Positions 16,873 through 26,098 of a stretch of 64,000 nucleotides of DNA are shown one piece after another. The notes beneath the pieces were generated by a model. The model had not been told where the DNA came from. It did no database searches and saw only the letters and a list, made by a program, of their open reading frames with translations. Both the position numbers and the translations under genes were made by a program. The DNA is taken from contig NZ_LMHV01000034.1 in NCBI RefSeq assembly GCF_001429725.1, forward strand, positions 352,178 through 416,177, written 5' to 3'. This stretch comes from Rhizobium sp. Root708. Lineage in GTDB: Bacteria; Pseudomonadota; Alphaproteobacteria; Rhizobiales; Rhizobiaceae. How positions within the stretch are numbered: the stretch's first letter is position 1; each line of letters opens with the position of its first letter.

Positions 16873-18207
16873 TTATTCAGCGGCCTGCAGAGCGGGCACA
16901 GGCAATTCCTGCTCGGACGGCAGTTGACCGGCCATTGCCGCTGCAAACTGCTCCTGATCAAGCTCATTTTCCCAACGCGCGACGACAACCGTTGCAACGG
17001 CATTGCCGACGAAGTTCGTCAGAGCCCGGCATTCGGACATGAACCGATCGATGCCGAGAATGAGCGCCATGCCTGCGACTGGAACGGAGGGGACAACCGA
17101 CAGCGTAGCGGCAAGGGTGATGAAACCGGCACCGGTGATCCCGGCAGCGCCCTTGGAGCTCAGCATGGCAACCGCGAGAAGCAGGATCTGATCTGCCAGC
17201 GACAGCGGCGTGTCCGTTGCCTGGGCAATGAACAGGGCTGCGAGCGTCATGTAGATGTTCGTGCCGTCGAGGTTGAACGAGTAGCCGGTCGGAATGACGA
17301 GGCCGACGACCGAGCGCTTGCAGCCGGCACGTTCCATCTTGGCCATCAGGCCCGGAAGCGCTGCTTCCGAGGACGAGGTGCCGAGCACCAGCAGCAACTC
17401 TTCCTTGATGTAGCGGATCAGGGAAAGGATCGAGAAGCCGTTATACCGGGCGACAGCACCGAGCACGACCAGCACGAAGATCAGAGACGTCAGGTAGAAT
17501 GTGCCGATCAGCATGGCGAGATTGGCGATCGAGCCGATGCCATACTTGCCGATGGTGAAGGCCATGGCGCCGAATGCACCGATCGGGGCAGCTTTCATCA
17601 ACACGGCGACCAGCTTGAAGACCGGAGACGTCAATGCCTGCAGGAAATCCACCACTGGACGGCCGCGATCGCCGACCATTGCCAGGGCTATGCCGAACAG
17701 GACCGAGAAGAACAGGACCTGAAGAATATCCCCATCAGCAAAAGCGCCGACGATAGTGTTGGGGATGATGTTCATCAGGAAGCCGGTGATGGTCGTGTCG
17801 TGTGCCTTCTCGGCGAAGCTCGCGACAGCCTTGGCGTCGAGCGTCGCGGGATCGATGTGCATGCCGGCGCCAGGCTGGACGACATTCGCCACGACGAGGC
17901 CGACGGCCAGCGCCAGTGTCGAGAACACCAGGAAATAGATCATGGCCTTGCCGGCAACGCGACCAACCTTCTGCAGATCGGACATGCCGGCGATACCGGT
18001 GGCTACCGTGAGAAAGATGACCGGCGCGATAATCATCTTCACCAGCTTGATGAAGGCGTCGCCGAGCGGCTTCAGCGCCGTTCCGATCTCGGGATAGAAG
18101 TGGCCGAGCAGGATGCCGGCCGCGATCGCCGCCAGAACCTGCACGTAGAGGTGCCGATAAAAGGGTAGTTTGCCACGCGCTGGGGTGGCGGGGAGTGCGA
18201 TGTCCAT
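16873..18207 (-). CDS. dctA: C4-dicarboxylate transporter DctA
   Basis: 444-residue inner-membrane symporter for succinate, fumarate and malate, essential for carbon supply to nitrogen-fixing bacteroids in rhizobia. The glutamate-transporter family signatures are present: the serine-rich reentrant loop GTSSSEAALPGLM, GYSFNLDGTNIYMTLAALF and SSKGAAGITGAGF. ATG 18207 (MDIALPATPARG) is chosen because GGAGG lies 5 bp upstream and the length equals that of known rhizobial DctA. The open frame extends to 18327 but that covers the promoter region. Divergent from dctBD with a sigma-54 promoter between. Confidence 0.97.
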   Translation of the reverse strand: MDIALPATPARGKLPFYRHLYVQVLAAIAAGILLGHFYPEIGTALKPLGDAFIKLVKMIIAPVIFLTVATGIAGMSDLQKVGRVAGKAMIYFLVFSTLALAVGLVVANVVQPGAGMHIDPATLDAKAVASFAEKAHDTTITGFLMNIIPNTIVGAFADGDILQVLFFSVLFGIALAMVGDRGRPVVDFLQALTSPVFKLVAVLMKAAPIGAFGAMAFTIGKYGIGSIANLAMLIGTFYLTSLIFVLVVLGAVARYNGFSILSLIRYIKEELLLVLGTSSSEAALPGLMAKMERAGCKRSVVGLVIPTGYSFNLDGTNIYMTLAALFIAQATDTPLSLADQILLLAVAMLSSKGAAGITGAGFITLAATLSVVPSVPVAGMALILGIDRFMSECRALTNFVGNAVATVVVARWENELDQEQFAAAMAGQLPSEQELPVPALQAAE

Positions 18208-18296
18208 CATGTCCTCCATCGAGCCCCAAACCAGACCGGCCTCCCGGGGCGAATGCGTTAGTCGAAATGCAGCCAGGAAGCTGCAGCCCGTGCTTC

Positions 18297-18311
18297 GCAA
18301 CATCCGTGCCA
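18297..18311 (-). promoter_or_regulatory. Sigma-54 promoter of dctA
   Basis: TGGCAC-GGATG-TTGC on the minus strand: a perfect -24 element (18306-18311), 5-bp spacer and -12 TTGC (18297-18300). It lies about 90 bp upstream of the dctA start. Confidence 0.93.
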
Positions 18312-18384
18312 GAACATTCAACGCCATCTATGGGGTTGATATCTATGCGTATTTCTCGAACCGTTTGCTTCGGCAGCGACGAAA

Positions 18385-18435
18385 TGAGCGGATTTTCGCA
18401 CAAATCCATTTGACGGAAGTGCGAAATTGCGCACA
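18385..18435 (-). promoter_or_regulatory. Tandem DctD upstream activator sites
   Basis: Two imperfect dyads, TGAGCGGATTTTCGCACA (18385-18402) and GTGCGAAATTGCGCAC (18419-18434), with centres about 33 bp (three helical turns) apart and roughly 90 and 120 bp upstream of the sigma-54 promoter. Rhizobial dctA is known to have two adjacent DctD sites here; the assignment is by position and dyad symmetry. Confidence 0.75.
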
Positions 18436-18441
18436 TGATCG

Positions 18442-20304
18442 ATGATGCTCGACAGGATGGCTCAGACCGGCGAAGTAACCCGAAGCACCGCTGAAAACAG
18501 TCGGCGGGGATGGACCATATTCGCGGCGATCGTGGTGATCCTCCTGGCTGCGGCGTTTATGGCCGCCGGCTCCTACGCCAGACGCTCGTCGATCGAGGCG
18601 CTGGAAAGCCAGAGCCGTACGGACGCCAATCTGAAAGTCGCCCTCCTGACAGCTGTCATGGAGCGGCCGAGGGCCTTGCCTCTACTGCTCGCCGAGGATC
18701 AGCAGGTCGTAGACGCCCTGCTCTCGCCCCGCAGCAGCGCCGTCGATATCCTTAACCGGAAGCTGGAACGCCTGGTGACCGGTACACAGGCAGCTGTGCT
18801 CTATGTCATCGGCAAGGACGGCATCGCCATCTCCTCGAGCAACTGGCGTGAACCGCTCAGCTTCGTCGGCAACGACTATACGTTTCGCGCCTACTTCCAG
18901 CGCGCGATGACAGAGGAGACGGCGGAGCATTTCGCCCTCGGCAGCGTCAGCAAGCGCCCGGGTCTTTATATCGCGAGGCGCGTCGGCAGTGCCGCGGCAC
19001 CGCTCGGCGTGGTCGTGGTTAAGCTCGAATTCGACCGCCTGGAGGCCGACTGGAGAGACGCGCGGCGCCCCGTCTACGTGACCGACGACCAGGGCGTCGT
19101 GTTGATCACCAGCATTCCTTCATGGCGCTTCATGACCGCGGAACCGGTGCCTGAAAAGGACCTCGCCGCCATCCGCGCCAGCCTGCAATTCGGCGATGCT
19201 CCGCTAACGCCGCTGCCGATCATGCGCCCGAAGATAATTGATCCCGAAGCGTCGCTCGTCGCCGCCGTGTTGCCCGGTGGCGGTGAAGCGGAATATCTGC
19301 GCCTGCAGACCGCCGTTCCGACGACGCCATGGCGGCTCGAATACCTCGTGCCGACCGAAGCAGCGGTTGCCGCCTCCGTTCGCGAAGTTCGCCTTCTGGT
19401 GCTTGCGGCCCTCGTTCCGATCCTGGCGATCGTCGCCTTTCTCATCCGGCGCCGTCATGTCGCCGCGGCCAGGATCGCGGCGGAGCAGTCGATGCGCGAA
19501 GAACTCGAGCGCCGCGTGGTCGCGCGAACCGAGGATCTCAGCCGCGCGCGTGATCGCCTTCAGGCCGAAATCTCAGATCACAAGCAGACGGAGACGCAGT
19601 TGCAGGTCGTTCAGCAGGAACTCGTCCAGGCGAACCGCCTCGCGATCCTCGGTCAGGTTGCGGCAGGTGTCGCGCATGAGATCAATCAACCGGTCGCCAC
19701 GATACGCGCCTATGCCGACAACGCCCGCGTCTTTCTCGACAGGCAGCAAATACGGCCCGTCGAGGAAAACCTCGGCGCTATCGCGTCGCTGACGGAACGC
19801 ATCGGAACGATCACCGAGGAACTCAAGGCGTTCGGCCGGAAGGGACGTGCCGCTCCCGAGCCGGTGGATTTGCGCAGCATCATCGAGGGCGCAGTCGTGC
19901 TGTTGCGAAGCAGGTTCGCGGGCCGGCTGGATGCGCTGGATATTCGCCTTCCGCCCGCCGACGTGAAGGTCATGGGCAATCGCGTCCGGCTGGAGCAAGT
20001 GCTGATCAATCTTTTCCAGAATGCTCTCGAGGCGCTGGAAGGCATGGCCCATGCAAAGGTCGAGGTTTTGGTGACAGACACGATCGATACCGTGACCATA
20101 CACGTAGCCGACAACGGGCCCGGCATATCGGACGCGATCCTGCGGTCGCTGTTTACGCCGTTCAACACTTCCAAGGAAAAGGGACTGGGGCTCGGGCTGG
20201 TGATCTCGAAGGACATCGTCGCCGACTACGGAGGGCAGATCGACGTCACGAGCAGCACCGCCGGGACCTGTTTCACCGTACAACTTCCCAAGGCAAAGAC
20301 ATGA
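18442..20304 (+). CDS. dctB: C4-dicarboxylate sensor histidine kinase DctB
   Basis: 620-residue membrane sensor. Transmembrane helices at about 24-43 and 317-336 flank a periplasmic double-PAS (dCache) domain that binds C4-dicarboxylates. A cytoplasmic coiled coil leads to HisKA with phospho-acceptor His412 (AGVAHEINQPVATIRAYADN) and an HATPase domain (NLFQNALEAL, ADNGPGI, GLGLGLVISKDI). It phosphorylates DctD. No clear ribosome-binding site precedes ATG 18442, and a later ATG at 18457 is possible. The start lies only a few bases from the distal DctD site of dctA. Its end overlaps dctD by 4 bp (ATGA). Confidence 0.95.
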   Translation: MMLDRMAQTGEVTRSTAENSRRGWTIFAAIVVILLAAAFMAAGSYARRSSIEALESQSRTDANLKVALLTAVMERPRALPLLLAEDQQVVDALLSPRSSAVDILNRKLERLVTGTQAAVLYVIGKDGIAISSSNWREPLSFVGNDYTFRAYFQRAMTEETAEHFALGSVSKRPGLYIARRVGSAAAPLGVVVVKLEFDRLEADWRDARRPVYVTDDQGVVLITSIPSWRFMTAEPVPEKDLAAIRASLQFGDAPLTPLPIMRPKIIDPEASLVAAVLPGGGEAEYLRLQTAVPTTPWRLEYLVPTEAAVAASVREVRLLVLAALVPILAIVAFLIRRRHVAAARIAAEQSMREELERRVVARTEDLSRARDRLQAEISDHKQTETQLQVVQQELVQANRLAILGQVAAGVAHEINQPVATIRAYADNARVFLDRQQIRPVEENLGAIASLTERIGTITEELKAFGRKGRAAPEPVDLRSIIEGAVVLLRSRFAGRLDALDIRLPPADVKVMGNRVRLEQVLINLFQNALEALEGMAHAKVEVLVTDTIDTVTIHVADNGPGISDAILRSLFTPFNTSKEKGLGLGLVISKDIVADYGGQIDVTSSTAGTCFTVQLPKAKT

Positions 20305-21668
20305 CCGATGCACCGGCCGCCATCTTTCTCATCGATGACGACAGGGATCTCCTGCGCGCCACAAGCCAGACGTTGGAACTTGCCGGCTTTGCGGTTTCCG
20401 CATTTTCCACCGCGGGCGAGGCTCTTTCCAACCTGACGCCGGATTTTCCCGGCGTGATCGTGTCGGATATTCGCATGCCGCAGATCGATGGGCTGCAGCT
20501 TTTCGACCGTGTGCGCAAACTTGACATCGACCTGCCCGTGATCCTCATTACGGGCCATGGCGACATTCCGATGGCCGTGAAGGCCATCCAGGACGGTGTC
20601 TATGATTTCATCACCAAGCCTTTCGCGGCAGACCGGCTCGTCCAGAGCGTCCGGCGCGCTGTTGAAAAACGGCGGCTCGTCATGGAAAATCGCGCACTGC
20701 GCCGGGCCGGCGAAGAGGCGCGCGACGATCTCCCCCTGATCGGCCAGACACCGGCGATGGAACGTCTGCGTCGCACGTTGCGACAGATCGCGGACACCGA
20801 TGTCGACGTGCTCGTGACCGGCGAAACCGGGAGCGGCAAGGAAGTCGTCGCCAGTCTTCTGCATCAATGGAGCCGCCGCGCTTCGGGCAACTTCGTGGCG
20901 CTCAACTGCGGCGCGCTGCCCGAGACGGTCATCGAAAGCGAACTGTTCGGGCACGAGCCGGGTGCCTTCACCGGAGCGCAGAAGAAGCGCGTTGGTCGTA
21001 TCGAGCATGCGAGCGGCGGCACGCTCTTTCTCGACGAGATCGAGAGCATGGCGCTGTCGACGCAGGTTCAGATGCTGAGAGTGCTGGAAATGCGCGAGGT
21101 GACGCCGCTGGGCACCAACGAGATTCGGCCGGTCGACCTCAGGGTGGTTGCGGCCGCCAAGGTCGATTTGGGCGATCCCGGCCAGCGCGGCGATTTTCGG
21201 GAAGACCTGTATTATCGGCTGAATGTCGTGACCATCTCGATTCCGCCATTGCGAGACAGGCGGGACGATATTCCGTTGCTCTTCGGATATTTCGCGGAAC
21301 GGGCGGCCAAGCGCTTCAAGCGAGAGGTTCCAACGATGAGCGCCGGCACCCATCAGCATCTATCGAGCCATGACTGGCCCGGCAACGTTCGCGAACTCTC
21401 CCATTTCGCAGAGCGCTTCGTACTCGGCGTCGAACAGCCGTCCGCTTCAAAGGAAAGCAAGCGTACCGAGACCGCGGACGACCTGCCGCTGCCCGATCAA
21501 CTGGACCGGTATGAAGCGAGCGTGATCCGCCAAGCGCTCGACAGAAACGAGGGCGATGTCAGGCGAACGATCGCGGCCCTCGGCATCCCGCGCAAGACCT
21601 TCTACGACAAGCTGCAAAGGCACGGCATCGTCAGGAGCGATTTCGAACCTGCCGGTAACAAGGATTAA
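20301..21668 (+). CDS. dctD: Sigma-54-dependent response regulator DctD
   Basis: 455 residues. A receiver domain (phospho-acceptor Asp56 in IVSDIRMP), an AAA+ sigma-54-interaction domain with Walker A GETGSGKE (about 174-181) and an intact GAFTGA loop (221-226), and a C-terminal Fis-type helix-turn-helix (GDVRRTIAALGIPRKTFYDKL). Phosphorylated DctD binds the sites upstream of dctA and drives open-complex formation at its sigma-54 promoter. Confidence 0.96.
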   Translation: MTDAPAAIFLIDDDRDLLRATSQTLELAGFAVSAFSTAGEALSNLTPDFPGVIVSDIRMPQIDGLQLFDRVRKLDIDLPVILITGHGDIPMAVKAIQDGVYDFITKPFAADRLVQSVRRAVEKRRLVMENRALRRAGEEARDDLPLIGQTPAMERLRRTLRQIADTDVDVLVTGETGSGKEVVASLLHQWSRRASGNFVALNCGALPETVIESELFGHEPGAFTGAQKKRVGRIEHASGGTLFLDEIESMALSTQVQMLRVLEMREVTPLGTNEIRPVDLRVVAAAKVDLGDPGQRGDFREDLYYRLNVVTISIPPLRDRRDDIPLLFGYFAERAAKRFKREVPTMSAGTHQHLSSHDWPGNVRELSHFAERFVLGVEQPSASKESKRTETADDLPLPDQLDRYEASVIRQALDRNEGDVRRTIAALGIPRKTFYDKLQRHGIVRSDFEPAGNKD

Positions 21669-21698
21669 AAAGCCCGCTCCGCGGGGTGGCGGAGCGGG
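21666..21698 (-). terminator. Terminator downstream of the SDR gene
   Basis: Stem CCCGCTCCGC (21673-21682) with GCGGAGCGGG (21689-21698). The T tract (CTTTTTAATCC) is on the minus strand, so it should end transcripts coming from the SDR gene, about 130 bp past its stop. It abuts the dctD stop codon. Confidence 0.8.
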
Positions 21699-21827
21699 GA
21701 AGTGACTTACCAGCGCGAGGGTCGACCGCCGCCGCCCCCTCACACGACCAATCTATGCGACGTTGCAGGGCCGCGCTTTGACATGGATCATTGCGACGGA
21801 AGAAGACGCCGTTTTGGCGATAAACGC

Positions 21828-22631
21828 TCAGCCAGCGTTGACGCCGTAGCGCGCTGCCGGCTTTCTGTGCGAGAGATTGGGGCCAAGCGCCAGGCGCGCT
21901 GTCGTCAGTTGCGCCAGATCGCCGTCATTCGGCAGCGACGGGATCGTGATCAGTTCATCCTTGTCGAAGCCTGCCAGGGCGGCATCCACCATATCGTTCA
22001 CGTCCATCACCATCGAGGGCGGAAACTTGTCGCTGGCGACCCCTGCGCGTTCGAATATCTCGGTCCGCGTCAGGCCGGGCAGCACGGCCTGCACCTTGAC
22101 GCCGGCCTCAGCTACCTCGGCATGAATGCCCTGGGTGAGGTTGAGCACGAACGCCTTTGTCGCGCTGTAGGTGGCGTTAAACCGCTCCGGTATAAATGCC
22201 ACGACCGACGCGATATTCACGATGGCGCCCCTGCCCCGCTTGGAAAACGCCTGCGCTGCCGCGACAGCAAGGCGGTTTACCGCGACGACATTGAGCTCGA
22301 TCATGTTTTCCAGGTAGTCGGCATCGTCATCAAGCATCTTGCCCTTCGGGCCAACGCCGGCATTGTTGACCAGCAGCGAGATCGCCGCGTCGTCACGCAG
22401 GCGTTGTTCGACGACGCGAACATCAGCCCGGTTCGTCAGGTCCGCCACCAGCACTTCCACATCAACGCCCTGCTCGGCCTTCAGGCGCTTCGCCAGGGCC
22501 GAGAGGCGCTCACCGTCGCGGGCGACAAGAAGGAGATTGTAGCGGCGCTTCGCCAGGCGATCGGCGTAAGCGGCGCCGATCCCCGAGGAGGCACCGGTAA
22601 CGATAGCAGTCCCAGGATTGAAACCAGACAT
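21828..22631 (-). CDS. SDR family NAD(P)-dependent oxidoreductase
   Basis: 267-residue Rossmann-fold dehydrogenase/reductase. Cofactor motif TGASSGIGAAYADRL, structural NNAGVGP, catalytic Ser in NIASVVAF and the YSATK dyad are all present. ATG 22631 (MSGFNPGT) is chosen over 22667 because AAGGAA lies about 9 bp upstream. It is divergent from a MarR-type regulator gene, which probably controls it through the palindrome at 22662-22673. Substrate unknown. Confidence 0.9.
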   Translation of the reverse strand: MSGFNPGTAIVTGASSGIGAAYADRLAKRRYNLLLVARDGERLSALAKRLKAEQGVDVEVLVADLTNRADVRVVEQRLRDDAAISLLVNNAGVGPKGKMLDDDADYLENMIELNVVAVNRLAVAAAQAFSKRGRGAIVNIASVVAFIPERFNATYSATKAFVLNLTQGIHAEVAEAGVKVQAVLPGLTRTEIFERAGVASDKFPPSMVMDVNDMVDAALAGFDKDELITIPSLPNDGDLAQLTTARLALGPNLSHRKPAARYGVNAG

Positions 22632-22661
22632 GACGACATTCCTTTCCAATTTTGATTTTAC

Positions 22662-22673
22662 TGGCATATGCCA
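22662..22673. promoter_or_regulatory. Palindromic operator candidate for the MarR regulator
   Basis: TGGCATATGCCA is a perfect 12-bp palindrome in the SDR/marR divergent gap, 31 bp upstream of the SDR start. MarR proteins often bind such dyads between themselves and a divergent target gene. Confidence 0.55.
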
Positions 22674-22784
22674 CTATATTTGTATAGCCGTGCCGCCGAC
22701 GCAAGAGGTGGCACGAGAAATTTTCGAGCTGAGAGGATTGACTGACCGTCAATGATCGGAAGACATCGAAACCGGAGATCGATC

Positions 22785-23267
22785 ATGAACGACAAGACCG
22801 AAGCACCAGGCAGCTGGGACTACTGCAACAACAGCGCCCTGAAACGCGCCTCCCGCCAGCTTGGCCAACTCTATGAGGAGATCATGGCGCCGAGCGGGCT
22901 GAGGGCGACTCAGTATGCGCTCCTCACGCAGATCAAGCTCGGCGGCGCGACACCCCTGAAGACGCTCGCCGAGGCGATGGTGATGGATCTTTCCGCGCTC
23001 GGACACACGCTGAAGCCACTCTTGCGGGATGGCATGGTCGAGTTGGTACCCGACGAGAAGGACCGGCGCGTAAAGCGCGTACGGTTGACCGAATCAGGAG
23101 AGGCGAAGTGGGCGGACGCCCAGCTCCTGTGGCGGGATGCACAGGGCCGGTTCGATCGTGCCTTCGGCAAGGAAGCTGCCGATGCCTTGCGACAGACGAT
23201 GAACCTGATTTCGTCGGGCGATTTCGCGGAGGCCTTCACCCACGCGAAGGGCGACGTCACCAAATAG
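22785..23267 (+). CDS. MarR family transcriptional regulator
   Basis: 160-residue winged-helix repressor. The recognition region ATPLKTLAEAMVMDLSALGHTLKPLLRDGMVEL and the wing DEKDRRVKRVRLTESGEA are typical. ATG 22785 follows GGAGATCGATC; the upstream in-frame ATG 22752 has no such site. It would sense a small phenolic or other hydrophobic ligand and control the divergent SDR gene; this is inferred from position only. Confidence 0.9.
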   Translation: MNDKTEAPGSWDYCNNSALKRASRQLGQLYEEIMAPSGLRATQYALLTQIKLGGATPLKTLAEAMVMDLSALGHTLKPLLRDGMVELVPDEKDRRVKRVRLTESGEAKWADAQLLWRDAQGRFDRAFGKEAADALRQTMNLISSGDFAEAFTHAKGDVTK

Positions 23268-23297
23268 GGACACCTGCATTCTCCAGGGCTAGTCCGA

Positions 23298-23642
23298 TCA
23301 AACGCGAATGACGTAGTCTTTGCGAGTCGTCTCAATGACTTCCCAGGTTCCCTTGAAGCCAGGCTTCAAGATCATCCTGTCGCCTTCGCGCAGATGGACG
23401 GGTTCTCCACCCTCCTCCGTCACGATCGAATAACCGGACAGGACATTGAAGTACTCCCACTCGTCATAGACGATGCGCCACTTTCCCGGCGTCGCTTCCC
23501 ATATGCCGGAATAGATACCGCCATCGGCTTCGTCGAAATTCCATGTCCGGAACTGCGGATCACCTGAAATGATCCGGTCGGCGGCTGGAGCGCCGAACTC
23601 CGGTTCGACGCTGTTGTTTTCAAAGTTGATGAACGTGGCCAT
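23298..23642 (-). CDS. Cupin domain protein (DUF861/EutQ-like)
   Basis: 114 residues, one small cupin barrel of the Cupin_3 type: GIWEATPGKWRIVYDEWEYF, then the conserved LREGDRMILKPGFKGTWEV segment. ATG 23642 (MATFINFENN) is preceded by GAGAGGG; longer starts up to 23873 would add low-complexity residues and overlap the divergent gene. Function unknown; relatives are often linked to sugar or aldehyde metabolism. Confidence 0.8.
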   Translation of the reverse strand: MATFINFENNSVEPEFGAPAADRIISGDPQFRTWNFDEADGGIYSGIWEATPGKWRIVYDEWEYFNVLSGYSIVTEEGGEPVHLREGDRMILKPGFKGTWEVIETTRKDYVIRV

Positions 23643-23894
23643 CGGCCCTCTCAAATTCCTTCGCGGCAAACTCTGCCACTGTTCCTGAAACCTCCCGAGA
23701 GATTGCATCCCCCGGAGAATAGGTCCAGCCCACTCGTTGCAAATTCCCGCCGAGGATGACGTGTCGCTGGCTCGATCCCAGGTCAATGACAGATGTTGGT
23801 TTCGCCCGCTCGGGGCGAGGAGCGCTGTGATCGTTATGCTTGTGTGATAGAAAGCGATTCTAGGCTCGGCCATCGTTCGCGGATTTTAAGAAGC

Positions 23895-24695
23895 ATGAAA
23901 TTAAAGGCATCCGATCTCAATCTAATGTGGGAATTTCGGCTCCTGTTTAAGGTGAACTCGGGTCCGCCCAATCCGATCGGCTATGGCTGGCTTCTCGCAG
24001 AACAACATCTAAGCCTCAAAAATGAAATTATGATCGAGCCATATTCGGGCCTTTACGGAGGACCCTATGTCCCGAGCACTGGAGGCGTCCACTACTGCGG
24101 CCTAACATCCATCGGACTGCTTTCGTACTCCTATTCTCCGTTGCCCGAACCGATGAAGATCGGACGCTATTGCTCGATATCATCAGGCCTGACCTTCTTG
24201 GACAGCTATCATCCGCTCAACCTTGTGACGACGTCGATCATCACGTTTCGCGGCAAAAGCGTCCTTTGTCGCGATTTCACCAACCCTGAACAGGTGGCCA
24301 AGTACGGCTGGGATATCCACGGCGGCAAACCTTATCCCACCCTGGGACACGACGTCTGGATCGGAAGGGATTGCACATTGCAGATGGGCATACACCTTGG
24401 CACCGGCTCGGTCGTTGCCGCCAACAGCATGGTGACAAAGGACGTACCGCCTTTCGCAATCGTCGGCGGAAATCCGGCAAAAGTCATTCGCTATCGTTTC
24501 GACGAAGAGACGATAGCGAAACTGCTGGAAAGTGAATGGTGGAGCTATCACCCCAAGAATCTGTGTGAGATCGGCTTCGACGACATTCCGAGATTTCTAG
24601 ACGAGGTCGCACGGCTGAAAGATGATCAAACAGCAAAGCTGAACCTCCCTATTCTGCGGATGAACGATAGGGAACTAGTCGCCGAAATGCCGTAG
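23895..24695 (+). CDS. CatB-like hexapeptide-repeat O-acetyltransferase
   Basis: 266 residues with the left-handed beta-helix of xenobiotic/streptogramin-type acetyltransferases: MKIGRYCSISSGLTFLDSYHPLNL with the catalytic-type His, then HDVWIGRDCTLQMGIHLGTGSVVAANSMVTKDVPPFAIVGGNPAK and a C-terminal helix FDEETIAKLLESEWW. It probably acetylates a sugar or small molecule. ATG 23895 is assumed; only a weak AAGAAG precedes it. Slightly lower G+C than its neighbours suggests possible transfer. Confidence 0.8.
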   Translation: MKLKASDLNLMWEFRLLFKVNSGPPNPIGYGWLLAEQHLSLKNEIMIEPYSGLYGGPYVPSTGGVHYCGLTSIGLLSYSYSPLPEPMKIGRYCSISSGLTFLDSYHPLNLVTTSIITFRGKSVLCRDFTNPEQVAKYGWDIHGGKPYPTLGHDVWIGRDCTLQMGIHLGTGSVVAANSMVTKDVPPFAIVGGNPAKVIRYRFDEETIAKLLESEWWSYHPKNLCEIGFDDIPRFLDEVARLKDDQTAKLNLPILRMNDRELVAEMP

Positions 24696-24742
24696 GCGGC
24701 GCACTTTCCGATTACCGATCTTTCGCCGGCAGAAACGGAAAT

Positions 24743-24773
24743 CAGCACCCGACTGTATTCAAACCGGGTGCTG
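24743..24773 (-). terminator. Terminator-like hairpin after metY
   Basis: CAGCACCCG (24743-24751) and CGGGTGCTG (24765-24773) form a 9-bp stem in the convergent gap between the acetyltransferase and metY. The minus-strand side is followed by ATTTCC, the plus side by ATCCTATCGTCATTTT, so the tract is weak in both directions. Confidence 0.55.
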
Positions 24774-24814
24774 ATCCTATCGTCATTTTCCAACAGCTAC
24801 GTTGCGAAGGGCCA

Positions 24815-26098
24815 TCAAGCCTTTGCGAGCGCCTGTTCGAGGTCGGCGATGATATCTTTCACATCCTCAATACCGATAGAGAGGCGGACCACATCGGGGC
24901 CGGCGCCGGCGGCGATCTTCTGTTCGTCGGTCAGCTGCCGGTGGGTCGTCGATGCCGGATGGATGATCAGCGATCGCGTGTCACCGATGTTGGCGAGGTG
25001 CGAGAATAGCTGCAGCCCTTCGACGAGTGTCTTGCCCGCTTCGTAGCCGCCCTTGACGCCGAACGTGAAGACGGAGCCCGCTCCCTTCGGCGAATAGCGC
25101 TTCTGCAGTGCATGGTTCGGGTCGTCCTCGAGACCGGCATAGTTGACCCATGCGACCTTGCTGTGGGCTTTCAGCCATTTCGCCACGGCAGCGGCGTTCT
25201 CGCTGTGGCGCTGCATGCGCAGTGGCAGCGTCTCGATCCCCGTGAGGATCAGGAAGGCATTGAAGGGCGAGATCGCAGGACCGAGGTCGCGCAGCCCGAG
25301 GACGCGGCAGGCGATCGCGAAGGCGAAGTTGCCGAAGGTCGAGTGGAGAACGACGCCGTTGTACTCCGGCCGCGGGCTCGACAGCATCGGATAGTTGCCG
25401 GACTTCGACCAGTCGAACGTGCCGCCATCGACGATGATGCCGCCCATCGAGTTGCCATGGCCGCCGAGGAACTTGGTCAGCGAGTGAACGACGATGTCGG
25501 CGCCATGCTCGATCGGGCGGATGAGGTATGGGCTTGCCATCGTGTTGTCGACGATCAGCGGCAGTCCGTGCTTGTGCGCCACTTCCGCGATCGCCGCGAT
25601 GTCGACGAAGGTGCCACCCGGATTGGCGAGGCTTTCGATGAAGATGGCGCGCGTCTTGTCGTCGATCTGTGACTCAAAGCTCTGTGGATCCGCCGGATCG
25701 GCCCAACGGACCTGCCAGCCGAAGTTATCGAAAGCGTGGCCGAACTGATTGATCGAACCGCCATAGAGACGCTTCGCCGCTACGAAATTCTCACCCGGCC
25801 GCAGGATCGTATGAAACACGATCATCTGTGCAGCATGGCCGGAGGCGACGGCCAGCGCCGCCGTGCCACCTTCGAGAGCCGCGACGCGTTCTTCCAGAAC
25901 GGCCTGCGTGGGGTTCATGATGCGCGTGTAGATGTTACCGAACTGCTGCAATCCGAAGAGAGCGGCGGCGTGATCCGCATCGTTGAAGACGTAAGCGGTG
26001 GTCTGATAGATCGGCGTCGCGCGTGCGCCGGTCGCAGGGTCCGGCTTGGCGCCGGCATGGACGGCCAACGTATTAAATCCAGGATCATTATTACTCAT
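24815..26098 (-). CDS. metY: O-acetylhomoserine aminocarboxypropyltransferase (sulfhydrylase)
   Basis: 427-residue PLP enzyme of the Cys/Met metabolism family that makes homocysteine from O-acetylhomoserine and sulfide. FNTLAVHAGAKPDPATGARATPIYQTTAYVF at the start, the SGHAAQMIVFHTIL phosphate-binding region and VVHSLTKFLGGHG with the Schiff-base Lys identify it. The length fits O-acetylhomoserine enzymes better than cystathionine synthases (about 390). GGGAGG precedes ATG 26098. I looked for a SAM-II riboswitch in the 5' region and did not see one. Confidence 0.9.
   Translation of the reverse strand: MSNNDPGFNTLAVHAGAKPDPATGARATPIYQTTAYVFNDADHAAALFGLQQFGNIYTRIMNPTQAVLEERVAALEGGTAALAVASGHAAQMIVFHTILRPGENFVAAKRLYGGSINQFGHAFDNFGWQVRWADPADPQSFESQIDDKTRAIFIESLANPGGTFVDIAAIAEVAHKHGLPLIVDNTMASPYLIRPIEHGADIVVHSLTKFLGGHGNSMGGIIVDGGTFDWSKSGNYPMLSSPRPEYNGVVLHSTFGNFAFAIACRVLGLRDLGPAISPFNAFLILTGIETLPLRMQRHSENAAAVAKWLKAHSKVAWVNYAGLEDDPNHALQKRYSPKGAGSVFTFGVKGGYEAGKTLVEGLQLFSHLANIGDTRSLIIHPASTTHRQLTDEQKIAAGAGPDVVRLSIGIEDVKDIIADLEQALAKA

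Noticed and set aside
16924..18168. 414-residue open frame opposite dctA
   Set aside because: Antisense shadow with Asp/Gln/His-rich composition; dctA has full family motifs.
21702..22655. 317-residue open frame opposite the SDR gene
   Set aside because: Shadow of the SDR reading frame; the SDR motifs are complete on the minus strand.
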